Positions 26,808-34,938 are shown, counted from the stretch's first letter. The stretch: DNA of 64,000 bases from Sphingopyxis italica (GCF_011926545.1 NZ_JAATIT010000004.1:310001-374000); one strand, 5' to 3'. The notes: a model not told the origin generated them from the letters alone. Program-made: numbers and translations.

Positions 26808-28220
26808 CTAACTCGACCAGCCCCCCGCGAGCGCGCGGAACAATGCGATCTGGCGGCGCGAAATCTGCCCGTCCTGCGCGGCGAGCACCGCTTCGGTCTC
26901 CGCAAACGTTCGTTCGGCGTCGAGCCATTCGAGCGAATCCGACGCGCCTTCCTGCCGCTTGGCGCGCACGATCCGCGCCGCACGCTCGGCCTGGTCACGC
27001 GCCGCGCGCAGCGCCTGACGCTGTTCGAGCGAGCGCGCATAGGAAGTGAGAGCGGTCTCGGTTTCCTCGAGCGCGCGCAGCACCGTGCCGTCGAATTCGG
27101 CAAGCGACGCCTGCGTATCGGCCTCGGCCGCGGCGATGCGGGCCCGCGCGGGTTCCTGATTGGGGAAAGCCCAGTTGAGCAAGGGCCCGAGCAGCCAGCG
27201 CAGCGGCCCGCCGCCGAACACATCGCCGAAGCCGGCGCCCGTCGACCCCACCGAACCGCCCAGCGTGATGCGCGGGTAAAGGTCCGCCGTCGCGACTCCG
27301 ATACGCGCGGTGTCGGCGGCCAGGCGGCGCTCGGCGGCGCGAATGTCGGGACGGCGCTTCAAGAGCGCCGCCCCATCACCGACCGGGATGGGATCGGTGA
27401 TTTCGAGGCCGATGTTGCGTGTCCCCGCGATGGCGGGAAGCGCAGCGGGCGCACGACCGGTCAGGGTCGCGAGACGGAACAGGGCCGCCTGCCGCTCGGC
27501 CTCGATGGCGGGAATGTCGGCGGCGCGCTGGTCGCGGAGCGTCGTGATGCGCGCGAGGTCGAGCCCCGTCGCCATCCCGACCTCCTTGCGCCGCTGGGTC
27601 AGCGTCACCTGCTGACCCAGCAGGCCCACGATCCGCCGCGCGACGTCGAGCCGCGCCGCGCCCGAGGCGGCGTCCGCATAGGCCTGCGTCGTATCGGCGG
27701 CGACGATCACGCGCACCGCGTCGGCGTTGGCTTCGGCCGCTTCACTATCGCCGCGCGCAGCCTCGACCGAGCGGCTGACGCGGCCGAACAGGTCGACCTC
27801 GTAAGAAATATTGGCGCCGACATCGACGGTCCAATCCTCGCGGTCGGCGCTCGGGAGGCGCTGGCCTTCGGGATTGCGCCCGTAGTTGGCACCAGCACCG
27901 ATCTGTGTCTGTGGCAGCCGGTCCGAACGCGCCCCGCGCAACGCCGCGCGCGCCCTGGCGATATTCGCGACCGCGACGCGGACGTCGGTGTTGCTCGCGA
28001 GCGCGTCGGCGACGAGCCCGTCGAGCACGGGATCGTCATAGAGGCGCCACCAGTCGGCTTCGACGGGCGCGAGCGAGACGGCGGGGCCGTTCGCCGAAAC
28101 GAACGCACCCGTCGCGGCGGGCGCCGACGCTGACTGCGGCGCCTTATAGCCGGGGCCGACGGCGCAGGCGGCGAGCGCGAGTGCCGATACGGCGGTGACA
28201 AGGTTGCGGAGCATCATCAT
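26808..28220 (-). CDS. RND efflux outer-membrane factor (NodT/OprM type)
   Basis: Outer-membrane exit duct of a tripartite pump. 470 residues beginning MMMLRNLVTAVSALALAACAVGP, a lipoprotein signal with lipobox LAAC. Two OEP repeats follow: DWWRLYDDPVLDGLVADALASNTDVRVAVANIARA (about 55-90) and LLKRRPDIRAAERRLAADTARIGVATADLYPRITLGG (about 280-316), both hallmarks of the NodT family. It is the last gene of the operon, 8 bp after the permease gene. Confidence 0.96.
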   Translation of the reverse strand: MMMLRNLVTAVSALALAACAVGPGYKAPQSASAPAATGAFVSANGPAVSLAPVEADWWRLYDDPVLDGLVADALASNTDVRVAVANIARARAALRGARSDRLPQTQIGAGANYGRNPEGQRLPSADREDWTVDVGANISYEVDLFGRVSRSVEAARGDSEAAEANADAVRVIVAADTTQAYADAASGAARLDVARRIVGLLGQQVTLTQRRKEVGMATGLDLARITTLRDQRAADIPAIEAERQAALFRLATLTGRAPAALPAIAGTRNIGLEITDPIPVGDGAALLKRRPDIRAAERRLAADTARIGVATADLYPRITLGGSVGSTGAGFGDVFGGGPLRWLLGPLLNWAFPNQEPARARIAAAEADTQASLAEFDGTVLRALEETETALTSYARSLEQRQALRAARDQAERAARIVRAKRQEGASDSLEWLDAERTFAETEAVLAAQDGQISRRQIALFRALAGGWSS

Positions 28221-28228
28221 CTTTCTCC

Positions 28229-31200
28229 TTATTCCGCCGGCACGGGCAGCGCCGCGCCATGGTCGTCCGTCCCGCGCCGGCGGCGCGCGGCGAACCGGTC
28301 GCCGAGCGCGCGGCAGACGACGTAGAAGGTCGGCGTGAAGATCAGGCCGAACGCCGTCACCCCGATCATCCCGAAGAACACCGCGGTGCCGAGCGCCTGG
28401 CGCAGTTCCGCTCCCGCCCCGCTCGCGATGAGCAAAGGCACCGCGCCGAGGATGAAGGCGAAGCTCGTCATCAGGATCGGGCGCAGACGGTCGCGCGCGG
28501 CGCGCACCGCGGCATCGATCGGCGACAGGCCATCCTGTTCCTCGGCCTGCTTGGCGAATTCGACGATCAGGATCGCATTTTTCGCCGCGAGCGCGATGAG
28601 CACGACGAGCCCGATCTGCGTGAGGACATTATTGTCCATGCCGCGCAAATTCACCCCGATCATCGCCGCGAGCAGACACATCGGCACGATCAGGATGATC
28701 GCCAATGGCAGCACGAGGCTTTCATATTGGGCCGCGAGCACGAGGAAGACGAACAGCACCGCGAGCGCGAAGACGATCCCCGCGGTGTTCGCGGCCGCCT
28801 TCTGCTGGAAGGCGATGCCCGTCCATTCGGTCCCGTAACCCGCGGGCAGCGACTCGGTCGCGAGCTTTTCCATCGTCGTCAGCGCCGCGCCCGACGATGC
28901 GCCCGGCGCGGTGTCGCCGTCGATCTCGACCGCGGGGAAGAGGTTGTAGCGCGTGACGCGGTACGGCCCCGTGCGATCCTCGAAATTCGCGACCGACCCG
29001 ATCGGCACCATCGCGCCGCTGTTCGACCGCGTCTGGAGGTTGGCGATGTCGGAAACGCTCTGGCGGAAGGGCGCGTCGGCCTGCGCGGTGACGCGATAGG
29101 TGCGGCCGAGCAGGTTGAAATCGTTGACGAACGCCGATCCCAGATAGACCTGCAACGCCTCGAACACCCGCTCGGGCGGCACGCCGAGCGCATTCGCCTT
29201 CGCCCGGTCGATATCCGCGAAGACGCGCGGGTTGGTCGGGTCGAAGAAGGTGAAGACGTTGGCGAGGCCGGGGGTCTGGTTCGCCTTGCCAATGAGATTG
29301 TTCGTCTCGTTCGCGAGCGCCGCATAGCCGTGGCCGCCGCGATCCTGCACGATCATCCGGTAACCGCCCGCCGAGCCGATGCCCTGGATCAGCGGCGGCG
29401 GAATGATCACGATCTGCGCCTCGGTGATGTCTGCGGTGCGCTTGCGCGCCTCGTTGATGATGTCGTCGAACTCGACGCCGAGCTTCGCCCGTTCCTCGAA
29501 CGATTTGAGCGGAAAATAGGCGGCGGCCGAGTTGGGCGCGAGCGTCTGCGACGGGCCGTCGAAGCCCGCGAGCATCACCGACCCGAGCACGCCGTCGACC
29601 GGCAGCACGCGCGCCGCGACCTTTTGCAGCACTTCATCGGTGCGCTCGACCGAGGCGCCCGAGGGCAGCTTGGCGACGACGAGGAAATAGCCCTGATCCT
29701 GCGCCGGGATGAAGCCCGTCGGCGTCGCCCAGAACAAGCCGGCAGTGGCGGCGATCAGCCCCGCATAGGTGACCATCATCTTCTTCGGCGCGCGCACTAG
29801 CCGGTCGGTCAGCCGCGCATAACCATCGCTCATCCGCTCGAACCCGCGGTTGAACGCGTCGCCGGCGCGGCGGACATATTGCATGCCCTTGCCCTCGTTC
29901 GCCGGCGCCGAATGGCCGCGCAGCAGGATCGCGGCGAGCGCCGGCGACAGGGTGAGCGAAAGGATCAGCGAGATGATCGTCGCGGTCGAAATCGTCACCG
30001 CGAACTGCTGATAAAAGGCGCCCGACAGCCCGGTCAGGAACAGCGTCGGCACGAACACCGCGCACAGCACGAGCACGATCGCCACCAAGGCGGCCGACAC
30101 TTCGTCCATCGACGTGCGCGCGGCCTCCAATGCGCTCATGCCCTTCTCCAGATTGCGCTCGACATTCTCGACGACGACGATCGCGTCGTCGACGACGATG
30201 CCGATCGCGAGCACCAGCCCGAACAGCGACAGATTGTTGAGGCTGTAACCGACCGCCGCGAGCACCGCGAAGGTGCCGATCAGCGACACCGGGATCGCGA
30301 GCACCGGAATGATCGCCGCGCGCCATTTCTGCAGGAAGACGAGGATGACGATCACGACGAGCACGACCGCTTCGAGCAGCGTATCCATCACCGCGTCGAT
30401 CGACTGGGCGATGAACTCGGTCGGGTTGTAGATGACCCGATATTCGAGGCCCTTGGGGAAATTCTTCGACGAGGCGACCATTTCGGCCTCGACCGCTTCG
30501 GCGGCGGCGAGCGCGTTAGACCCGGGGCGCTGGAACACCGCCATGATGACCGTGGGATCGCCCGAGAGATAGGTGTTGCTGTTATAGTCCGACGCGCCAA
30601 GCTCGACGCGCGCGACGTCCGACACGCGGACCTGCCGCCCGTCGGCATCGCTGCGGATGACGATATTGGCGAAATCCTTGGGGTCGGAGAGGCGCCCCTG
30701 CGTTTCGACGTTGAGCTGGAAGTCGCTGCCATTGGCATGGGGGGGCTGGCCGAGCGTCCCCGCGGCGACCTGCACATTCTCGCGGCGCAGCGCGGCGACG
30801 ATTTCGCCGGCGGTGAGGTCGAGCGCGGCGGCGCGGCCGGGGTCGATCCACACACGCATCGCATAGTCGCGCGCACCGAACAGCCGCACGTCGCCGACGC
30901 CGTCGATGCGGGAGAGCCGATCGCGAAGCTGGGTCAGTGCATAGTTGGAGATATAGGCGCGATCGAGCGACTTGTCGGGCGAGACCAGATTCACGACCAT
31001 CAAAAAGTCGGGCGAGGTCTTGCGCGTCACGACGCCGAGGCGCTGCACCGTCTCGGGAAGGCGCGGGGTCGCGATCGCGACGCGGTTCTGTACCAGCACC
31101 TGCGCGGCATCGAGGTCGGTGCCGATCTTGAAGGTCACGGTGATCGTCACCGCGCCGTCGCCCGTCGACTGACTGCTCATATAGAGCATATTGTCGACGC

Positions 31201-31417
31201 CGTTGATTTCCTGCTCGATCGGCGCCGCCACCGTGTCGGCGACGGTTTCGGCCGAGGCGCCGGGATAGCTCGCCGACACCGTCACCGTCGGCGGGACGAT
31301 GTCGGGATATTGCGACACGGGCAGGCCGATATAGGCGACCGCACCGACGATGGTGATGATGACGGCGAGCACGGCGGCGAAGATCGGCCGGTCGATGAAA
31401 AAGCGTGATAGGCGCAT
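28229..31417 (-). CDS. RND efflux permease, HAE1 (AcrB-like) family
   Basis: Proton-driven inner-membrane drug exporter. 1062 residues starting MRLSRFFIDRPIFAAVLAVIITIVGAVAYIGLPVSQYPDIVPPTV, the standard HAE1 N-terminus. LALAIGIVVDDAIVVVENVERN (about 400-421) contains the paired Asp residues of the proton relay. Twelve membrane helices and two large periplasmic loops fit the family length. It lies between the adaptor and outer-membrane genes. HAE1 membership suggests drug-like or aromatic substrates; no narrower prediction is justified. Confidence 0.97.
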   Translation of the reverse strand: MRLSRFFIDRPIFAAVLAVIITIVGAVAYIGLPVSQYPDIVPPTVTVSASYPGASAETVADTVAAPIEQEINGVDNMLYMSSQSTGDGAVTITVTFKIGTDLDAAQVLVQNRVAIATPRLPETVQRLGVVTRKTSPDFLMVVNLVSPDKSLDRAYISNYALTQLRDRLSRIDGVGDVRLFGARDYAMRVWIDPGRAAALDLTAGEIVAALRRENVQVAAGTLGQPPHANGSDFQLNVETQGRLSDPKDFANIVIRSDADGRQVRVSDVARVELGASDYNSNTYLSGDPTVIMAVFQRPGSNALAAAEAVEAEMVASSKNFPKGLEYRVIYNPTEFIAQSIDAVMDTLLEAVVLVVIVILVFLQKWRAAIIPVLAIPVSLIGTFAVLAAVGYSLNNLSLFGLVLAIGIVVDDAIVVVENVERNLEKGMSALEAARTSMDEVSAALVAIVLVLCAVFVPTLFLTGLSGAFYQQFAVTISTATIISLILSLTLSPALAAILLRGHSAPANEGKGMQYVRRAGDAFNRGFERMSDGYARLTDRLVRAPKKMMVTYAGLIAATAGLFWATPTGFIPAQDQGYFLVVAKLPSGASVERTDEVLQKVAARVLPVDGVLGSVMLAGFDGPSQTLAPNSAAAYFPLKSFEERAKLGVEFDDIINEARKRTADITEAQIVIIPPPLIQGIGSAGGYRMIVQDRGGHGYAALANETNNLIGKANQTPGLANVFTFFDPTNPRVFADIDRAKANALGVPPERVFEALQVYLGSAFVNDFNLLGRTYRVTAQADAPFRQSVSDIANLQTRSNSGAMVPIGSVANFEDRTGPYRVTRYNLFPAVEIDGDTAPGASSGAALTTMEKLATESLPAGYGTEWTGIAFQQKAAANTAGIVFALAVLFVFLVLAAQYESLVLPLAIILIVPMCLLAAMIGVNLRGMDNNVLTQIGLVVLIALAAKNAILIVEFAKQAEEQDGLSPIDAAVRAARDRLRPILMTSFAFILGAVPLLIASGAGAELRQALGTAVFFGMIGVTAFGLIFTPTFYVVCRALGDRFAARRRRGTDDHGAALPVPAE

Positions 31418-31450
31418 GGGAGAGCCCCTGTTCTATGATCTGTCAAACCT

Positions 31451-31565
31451 CCCCTCCCGCTCGCGGGAGGGGCAGCGAGACTTGCGAGCTTGCTCGCTAG
31501 TCGCAGCGGGGAGGGCTGCGGAACGTCACAGCCCCTTCCCCGACCCCTCCCGCAAGCGGGAGGGG
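31451..31565. repeat. Paired inverted hairpin repeat, family B, copy 1
   Basis: Hairpins CCCCTCCCGC-TC-GCGGGAGGGG (31451-31472) and CCCCTCCCGC-AA-GCGGGAGGGG (31544-31565) around a 71-bp spacer, inside the efflux operon between the adaptor and permease genes. A second copy lies at 54205-54301. Confidence 0.9.
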
Positions 31566-31575
31566 AGAAGAAAGG

Positions 31576-32847
31576 CTATTTCGCGAAGGTCGCCTGCGCC
31601 GATACCGGCTCGTTCGGCCCTGCCGCGCCCTTCTCGGGCGCGTCGGCGGCGATCTTGCCGGCCTTGGTTTCGGCCTTGGTTCCGGGCCGCGCGAACTGGT
31701 ATCCGTTGATGACGACGCGGTCGGTCGGCGCCAGCCCCGAACGGATGACGCGCAGGCCATCGACCTCGGGGCCGATCTCGACCGGCTTCGCCGCGACCAT
31801 GCCGTCCTTGCCGACGACATAGAGGATCTTGCGCGCCTGGTCGGTCTGCACCGCGGCGGCGGGGACCAGCAGCGCACGCGCGGTCTGGCCCGTCGACAGG
31901 CGCATGTTGCCGAACATGCCCGGGGTCAGGAACATCTCGGGATTGTCGAAGCGGCCGCGGGCGCGGATCGTGCCCGAGCGCGGGTCGAGGCCATTGTCGG
32001 TGAAGTCGATCCGGCCCTTCCAGCGATAGTCGTTTTCGTCCTGCAAGCGGACTTCGACGTCGGCACCCTTCTGGCCACCCTCGCGCTTGGTCTTGAGGAA
32101 CAGCGCCTCCGAACCCTGGAAGGTGAAATAAATGGGATCGAGCGCGTTGATCGTCGTCAGCAGCGTGCCGCCGGCGTCGCCCGCCGACACGAGGTTGCCC
32201 GCGTCGATCTGGCGGTCCGAGATGCGGCCGGCGAGCGGCGCGCGGACGGTGGTGAATTCGACGTCGAGCGCGCGCGCCGCGATGCGCGCATCGGCTCCCG
32301 CGAGCGCCGCCGTCGCCGCATTGACCGTGGCCCGAAGCCGGTCGATCTCGCTCTGCGACACCGCTTCTATATCGACGAGGCGGCTCGCGCGGTCGAGTTC
32401 GAGCCTTGCGAGCGCCAGGTCGCTGCGCGCGCTGGCCGCCGAGGCGCGCGCTTCGGCGAGCGCGGCGCGATAGGGGCGCGGATCGATGGTAAAGAGCGGC
32501 TGCCCCTTGCGGACGATCTGCCCGTCGGTGAAGTGAATCGCGGTGATCGCGCCCGAGACGCGCGGGCGCACCTCGACCGCCTTCGACGCCTCGAAGCGCC
32601 CGATATATTCGTCCCACAAGGTGACATCGCGCGCGATCGGCGCCGCGACGGTCAGCACCGGCGCGGGGGCGGCGGCCGCCTGCGGCGGACCCTCGCGCAG
32701 CAGCCACCAGGCGCCGACGATCAGGATGAGGAACGCGCCGATCCACGCGGCGCGGCGGCCGCGCGCGGGATGGAGCAATGTCTTGAGTTCGCGGCGGACC
32801 TTCGCGTCGGCGGGGTCGAGCTTTTCGATCGGGGTGTGGACGGTCAT
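31576..32847 (-). CDS. RND efflux periplasmic adaptor
   Basis: Membrane-fusion protein linking permease and outer-membrane channel. 423 residues from ATG 32847, preceded by GAAGAGGG; longer frames have no ribosome site. An unusual feature is the cytoplasmic N-terminus of about 36 residues (EKLDPADAKVRRELKTLLHPARGRR) before a single membrane helix (AAWIGAFLILIVGAWWLL), instead of a cleaved lipoprotein signal. The lipoyl/hairpin core (VRPRVSGAITAIHFTDGQIVRKGQPLFTIDPRPY) and the LTPGMFGNMRL barrel are normal. First gene of the efflux operon. Confidence 0.94.
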   Translation of the reverse strand: MTVHTPIEKLDPADAKVRRELKTLLHPARGRRAAWIGAFLILIVGAWWLLREGPPQAAAAPAPVLTVAAPIARDVTLWDEYIGRFEASKAVEVRPRVSGAITAIHFTDGQIVRKGQPLFTIDPRPYRAALAEARASAASARSDLALARLELDRASRLVDIEAVSQSEIDRLRATVNAATAALAGADARIAARALDVEFTTVRAPLAGRISDRQIDAGNLVSAGDAGGTLLTTINALDPIYFTFQGSEALFLKTKREGGQKGADVEVRLQDENDYRWKGRIDFTDNGLDPRSGTIRARGRFDNPEMFLTPGMFGNMRLSTGQTARALLVPAAAVQTDQARKILYVVGKDGMVAAKPVEIGPEVDGLRVIRSGLAPTDRVVINGYQFARPGTKAETKAGKIAADAPEKGAAGPNEPVSAQATFAK

Positions 32848-33121
32848 GGATATGCCCTCTTCTTTTTCGTTGGTTTCGGCCGCCTGCGCCCCGGTGGGAG
32901 GGGAGGGGGCGCAGGCAGCCGATGCCGGAAGCGCATGCCTCCGGCCGGTTTCGCTTTTGGTCCTTGGTGCCGGAGCGCCTCTTCGAAGAGGACGGCCGCC
33001 CCGTCCCGTCACACGCATCCCATGCGCGTGCGGGGTCCCTGTTATGTCTTGCGGGCGAACGCCAGCGGACGCCCGACCGGAACGAGATCCGCTCCGGCAA
33101 AAATATTCGATGGTGAAACTT

Positions 33122-33157
33122 CCGGCCGCCGCATGATCTTCGTCAGGCGGCGGCCGG
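33122..33157 (-). promoter_or_regulatory. Hairpin in the long leader of the efflux operon
   Basis: Perfect 10-bp stem CCGGCCGCCG / CGGCGGCCGG with a 16-nt loop, just downstream of the operon promoter. The 455-bp gap 32848-33302 holds this hairpin, the promoter and operator, and a leader of more than 300 nt with no convincing ORF. Confidence 0.55.
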
Positions 33158-33178
33158 TCTCGGGGGAGAGACTCTTTG

Positions 33179-33217
33179 TATACTGATCGGTATATAACTT
33201 ATGTTGCGCTGCGTCAA
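33179..33217 (-). promoter_or_regulatory. Promoter and TetR-type operator of the efflux operon
   Basis: On the minus strand TTGACG (33217-33212) and TATACC (33194-33189) are 17 bp apart. The -10 element overlaps a palindrome TATAC-TGATCG-GTATA (33179-33194), the size and symmetry of a TetR-family operator. A matching half-site lies in the tetR promoter. Confidence 0.75.
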
Positions 33218-33302
33218 GCGCATTCTGTACCGGGCAGTAAAATTTTTCTTTCAGGCGATTTACCGAACGGCGATGTCGCCTTTTACGCGCTTTGCCCGCT
33301 GG

Positions 33303-33923
33303 TTAGCGCCCCGGCCACAGCTTCAGGCTGGTTTCGACCAGCCGTTCGAGTTCGGCGCGCGTGGCGCCCGCGCCCGCCTGCACCGACATGCCCTGATTGA
33401 CCGCGGTCAGGAAAGCCGCGAGCCCTTCGGCGTCGGTGTCGGGCGGAAAGTCGCCCTCTTCCTTGGCGCGCGCGAAGCGTTCGAGCATGGCCCGCTTCGC
33501 CACGGCGCCGCGTTCGAGGACCGCGTCGCGAATACATTCCGCCTCCGCGCCGCACGCGACCGAGGTGATCACGCCAAGGCAGCCGTCGGGATTCTCGGGA
33601 CAGCTATACATGTCGAGCGCGCCGTGCATAAGCCGCTCGGCGACGCCGCGCGCCGTCGGGGCGGCGAGCGCCGCCTGCATATAATCGAGCTTCTCGCGCT
33701 CATAAAGGTCGAGCGCCTTGTTGAAGAGCGCCTCCTTGTTGCCGAAGGCGGCATAGAGGCTGGGTTTGGTAATCCCCATCGCCTCGGTCAGATCGGCCAT
33801 CGAGGCGCCCTCATAGCCCTTCGACCAGAAGACGCGCAGCGCCGCCGCCAAGGCCATGTCGACGCAGAATTCGCGCGGGCGGCCCTTGTGCGGTGGAGCG
33901 ACGGTGGCGGTCTCTATTTCCAT
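33303..33923 (-). CDS. TetR/AcrR-family repressor of the efflux operon
   Basis: 206 residues from ATG 33923 (MEIETATVAPPHKGRPREF); a start 10 codons earlier would lie upstream of the predicted transcript. The TetR helix-turn-helix is MALAAALRVFWSKGYEGASMADLTEAMGITKPSLYAAFGNKEALF (about 23-67). The ligand-binding part has CPENPDGCLGVITSVACGAEAEC, with four Cys residues close together, a feature of the AcrR/YcdC-like branch and possibly a thiol-sensing patch. It lies upstream of the pump genes on the same strand, an arrangement consistent with local control. Confidence 0.92.
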   Translation of the reverse strand: MEIETATVAPPHKGRPREFCVDMALAAALRVFWSKGYEGASMADLTEAMGITKPSLYAAFGNKEALFNKALDLYEREKLDYMQAALAAPTARGVAERLMHGALDMYSCPENPDGCLGVITSVACGAEAECIRDAVLERGAVAKRAMLERFARAKEEGDFPPDTDAEGLAAFLTAVNQGMSVQAGAGATRAELERLVETSLKLWPGR

Positions 33924-33932
33924 AACGGCTGG

Positions 33933-33961
33933 TATATAAGTGAGGTGGGACAAAATGTCCA
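33933..33961 (-). promoter_or_regulatory. tetR promoter, nearly leaderless
   Basis: Minus strand TGGACA (33961-33956), 17-bp spacer, TATATA (33938-33933). The -10 region reads TATATACC, repeating half of the efflux operator, which suggests autoregulation. The start codon is only 10 bp downstream of the -10 box. Confidence 0.6.
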
Positions 33962-33975
33962 GTGGCGCTGCGGTC

Positions 33976-34241
33976 AGGGTCAGGACCTATTAATTGCGCG
34001 TTCGAGGTTTGAAGCGATTTTGTTCAGTGCGAGGAGGCAAGGCGCAGGAATATGTCGATATTTCCAGACTTGCCGACGACGCAATGGACAAAATCGGTCA
34101 AATCCCGAAGGGACGCCGAAATGGCTTCGATCTCGGGCGCGTGCGGCCTTGCGGGTAGCGATGCTACCCGCTGCGCCCGCCCGAACCCGATATCTTCGCC
34201 ATTTCGACGCCTCGAACGTGCAATTAATAGGTCCTGACCCT
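33976..34241. mobile_element. Transposase-less palindromic element (MITE-like)
   Basis: 266 bp bounded by terminal inverted repeats of 32 bp with one mismatch, beginning AGGGTCAGGACCTATTAATT (33976-34007 and 34210-34241). Inside are two long imperfect hairpins: 34015-34096, with arms of about 38 nt starting CGATTTTG, and 34117-34206, which has at its tip the perfect stem GCGGGTAGC-GAT-GCTACCCGC (34151-34171). No ORF of note and no obvious target-site duplication. The structure suggests an element mobilised by a transposase encoded elsewhere. Confidence 0.85.
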
Positions 34242-34620
34242 AAGCGAGGCGCGTATCGATCGGCAGCCCGCTCTTCAGCGTCAGCGTCACCGGCGTCCGC
34301 TCGGCAATGTCGGCGAGTCGCGCCTTCTGCTCCTCGTCGAGTCCGGCGATCGTCAGCACCCGGTCGACACGCGGCCCGTCCTTGTTGACGAGCTTCAATC
34401 CGACCTCGACCGAGTCGAGCGGCCACTCCTTGCGGTCGGCATACATGCGCAGCGTGATCGCGGTGCAGGCGCCGAGCCCGGCCAGCAGGAAATCATAGGG
34501 CGCGGGCCCTAGGTTCTTCCCGCCGAGCCCCGGCCCCTCGTCGCCGACCAGCGCATGGCCGCCGACCTCGATTTCGGTGCGATAGTGATCCTTGCCGATG
34601 CGGGCGGTTCCGTGGGCCAT
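34240..34620 (-). CDS. OsmC family protein
   Basis: 126 residues. The family's redox-fold core is clear: FLLAGLGACTAITLRMYADRKEWPLDSVEVGL (about 44-75) contains the conserved Cys52, but the second conserved Cys of peroxidatic OsmC/Ohr proteins is missing (ERTPVTLTLKSGLPIDTRLA where RCPVH is usual). It is therefore either a non-peroxidatic member or altered. Two bases of its TAG stop are the edge of the palindromic element, so the original C-terminus may have been replaced. Confidence 0.88.
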   Translation of the reverse strand: MAHGTARIGKDHYRTEIEVGGHALVGDEGPGLGGKNLGPAPYDFLLAGLGACTAITLRMYADRKEWPLDSVEVGLKLVNKDGPRVDRVLTIAGLDEEQKARLADIAERTPVTLTLKSGLPIDTRLA

Positions 34621-34707
34621 ATTGCTGTCCTTCGTTCAAGCGAGCTTGCGGGACTCTATCTTTCCCGCCGCGACCGGCAAACGGCAAGGCCCGGTTTTCG
34701 CCATCTC

Positions 34708-34735
34708 TTGAATCGATCGCCGAAAAGCCTAGATT
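34708..34735 (+). promoter_or_regulatory. Candidate promoter of the small transcription unit
   Basis: TTGAAT (34708-34713), 16-bp spacer, TAGATT (34730-34735). Transcription would begin near 34742, leaving a leader of about 30 nt before the small ORF. Confidence 0.5.
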
Positions 34736-34770
34736 ATGATCATCGTCAACAAGCGAAAGGAGGTGGTCGA

Positions 34771-34842
34771 ATGTCTCATTGTCCCACGCCGCATGCGGCA
34801 GATTTGAGCATGACCGTCCTCGCGGGGGTCAAGCTCGGCTAA
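34771..34842 (+). CDS. Small ORF, 23 residues, with extended Shine-Dalgarno
   Basis: ATG 34771 to TAA 34842 encodes MSHCPTPHAADLSMTVLAGV and three more residues (KLG). It is preceded, at a spacing of 7 nt, by AAAGGAGGTGGTC, which matches the complement of the 16S rRNA 3' end (AAAGGAGGTGATC) at 12 of 13 positions, far more than usual. A promoter lies upstream and an intrinsic terminator downstream, so the 190-bp unit looks complete. The peptide has one Cys and two His in its N-terminal half and a hydrophobic C-terminal half. I know no family for it; a structured sRNA is the alternative reading. Confidence 0.55.
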   Translation: MSHCPTPHAADLSMTVLAGVKLG

Positions 34843-34859
34843 GCTGTCCGCGACAGGCA

Positions 34860-34902
34860 CGACAATGGAGGGGCCGTCCCGCCAAGGGGCGGCCCTTTGT
34901 CG
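34860..34902 (+). terminator. Intrinsic terminator of the small transcription unit
   Basis: Stem GGGCCGTCCC (34871-34880) with GGGGCGGCCC (34886-34895), one G-T pair and a 5-nt loop, followed by TTTGT. CGACAA and TTGTCG add an outer stem, which partly consumes the T-run. Confidence 0.75.
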
Positions 34903-34938
34903 TTGCGGCGGAAGCCGCGGTATCGATCTACAGGATTT

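Noticed and set aside
28259..31408. Two long plus-strand frames over the RND permease
   Set aside because: Arg/Asp/His-rich shadows of a complete HAE1 permease; no coherent fold.
31451..31565. Family B hairpins as plain terminators of the adaptor gene
   Set aside because: No T-run, two hairpins in inverted arrangement, and the permease gene downstream needs read-through.
34739..34807. ORF starting at ATG 34739 (MIIVNKRKEVVECLIV)
   Set aside because: The ATG lies at or before the predicted transcription start and has no Shine-Dalgarno, while the ATG at 34771 has an excellent one.
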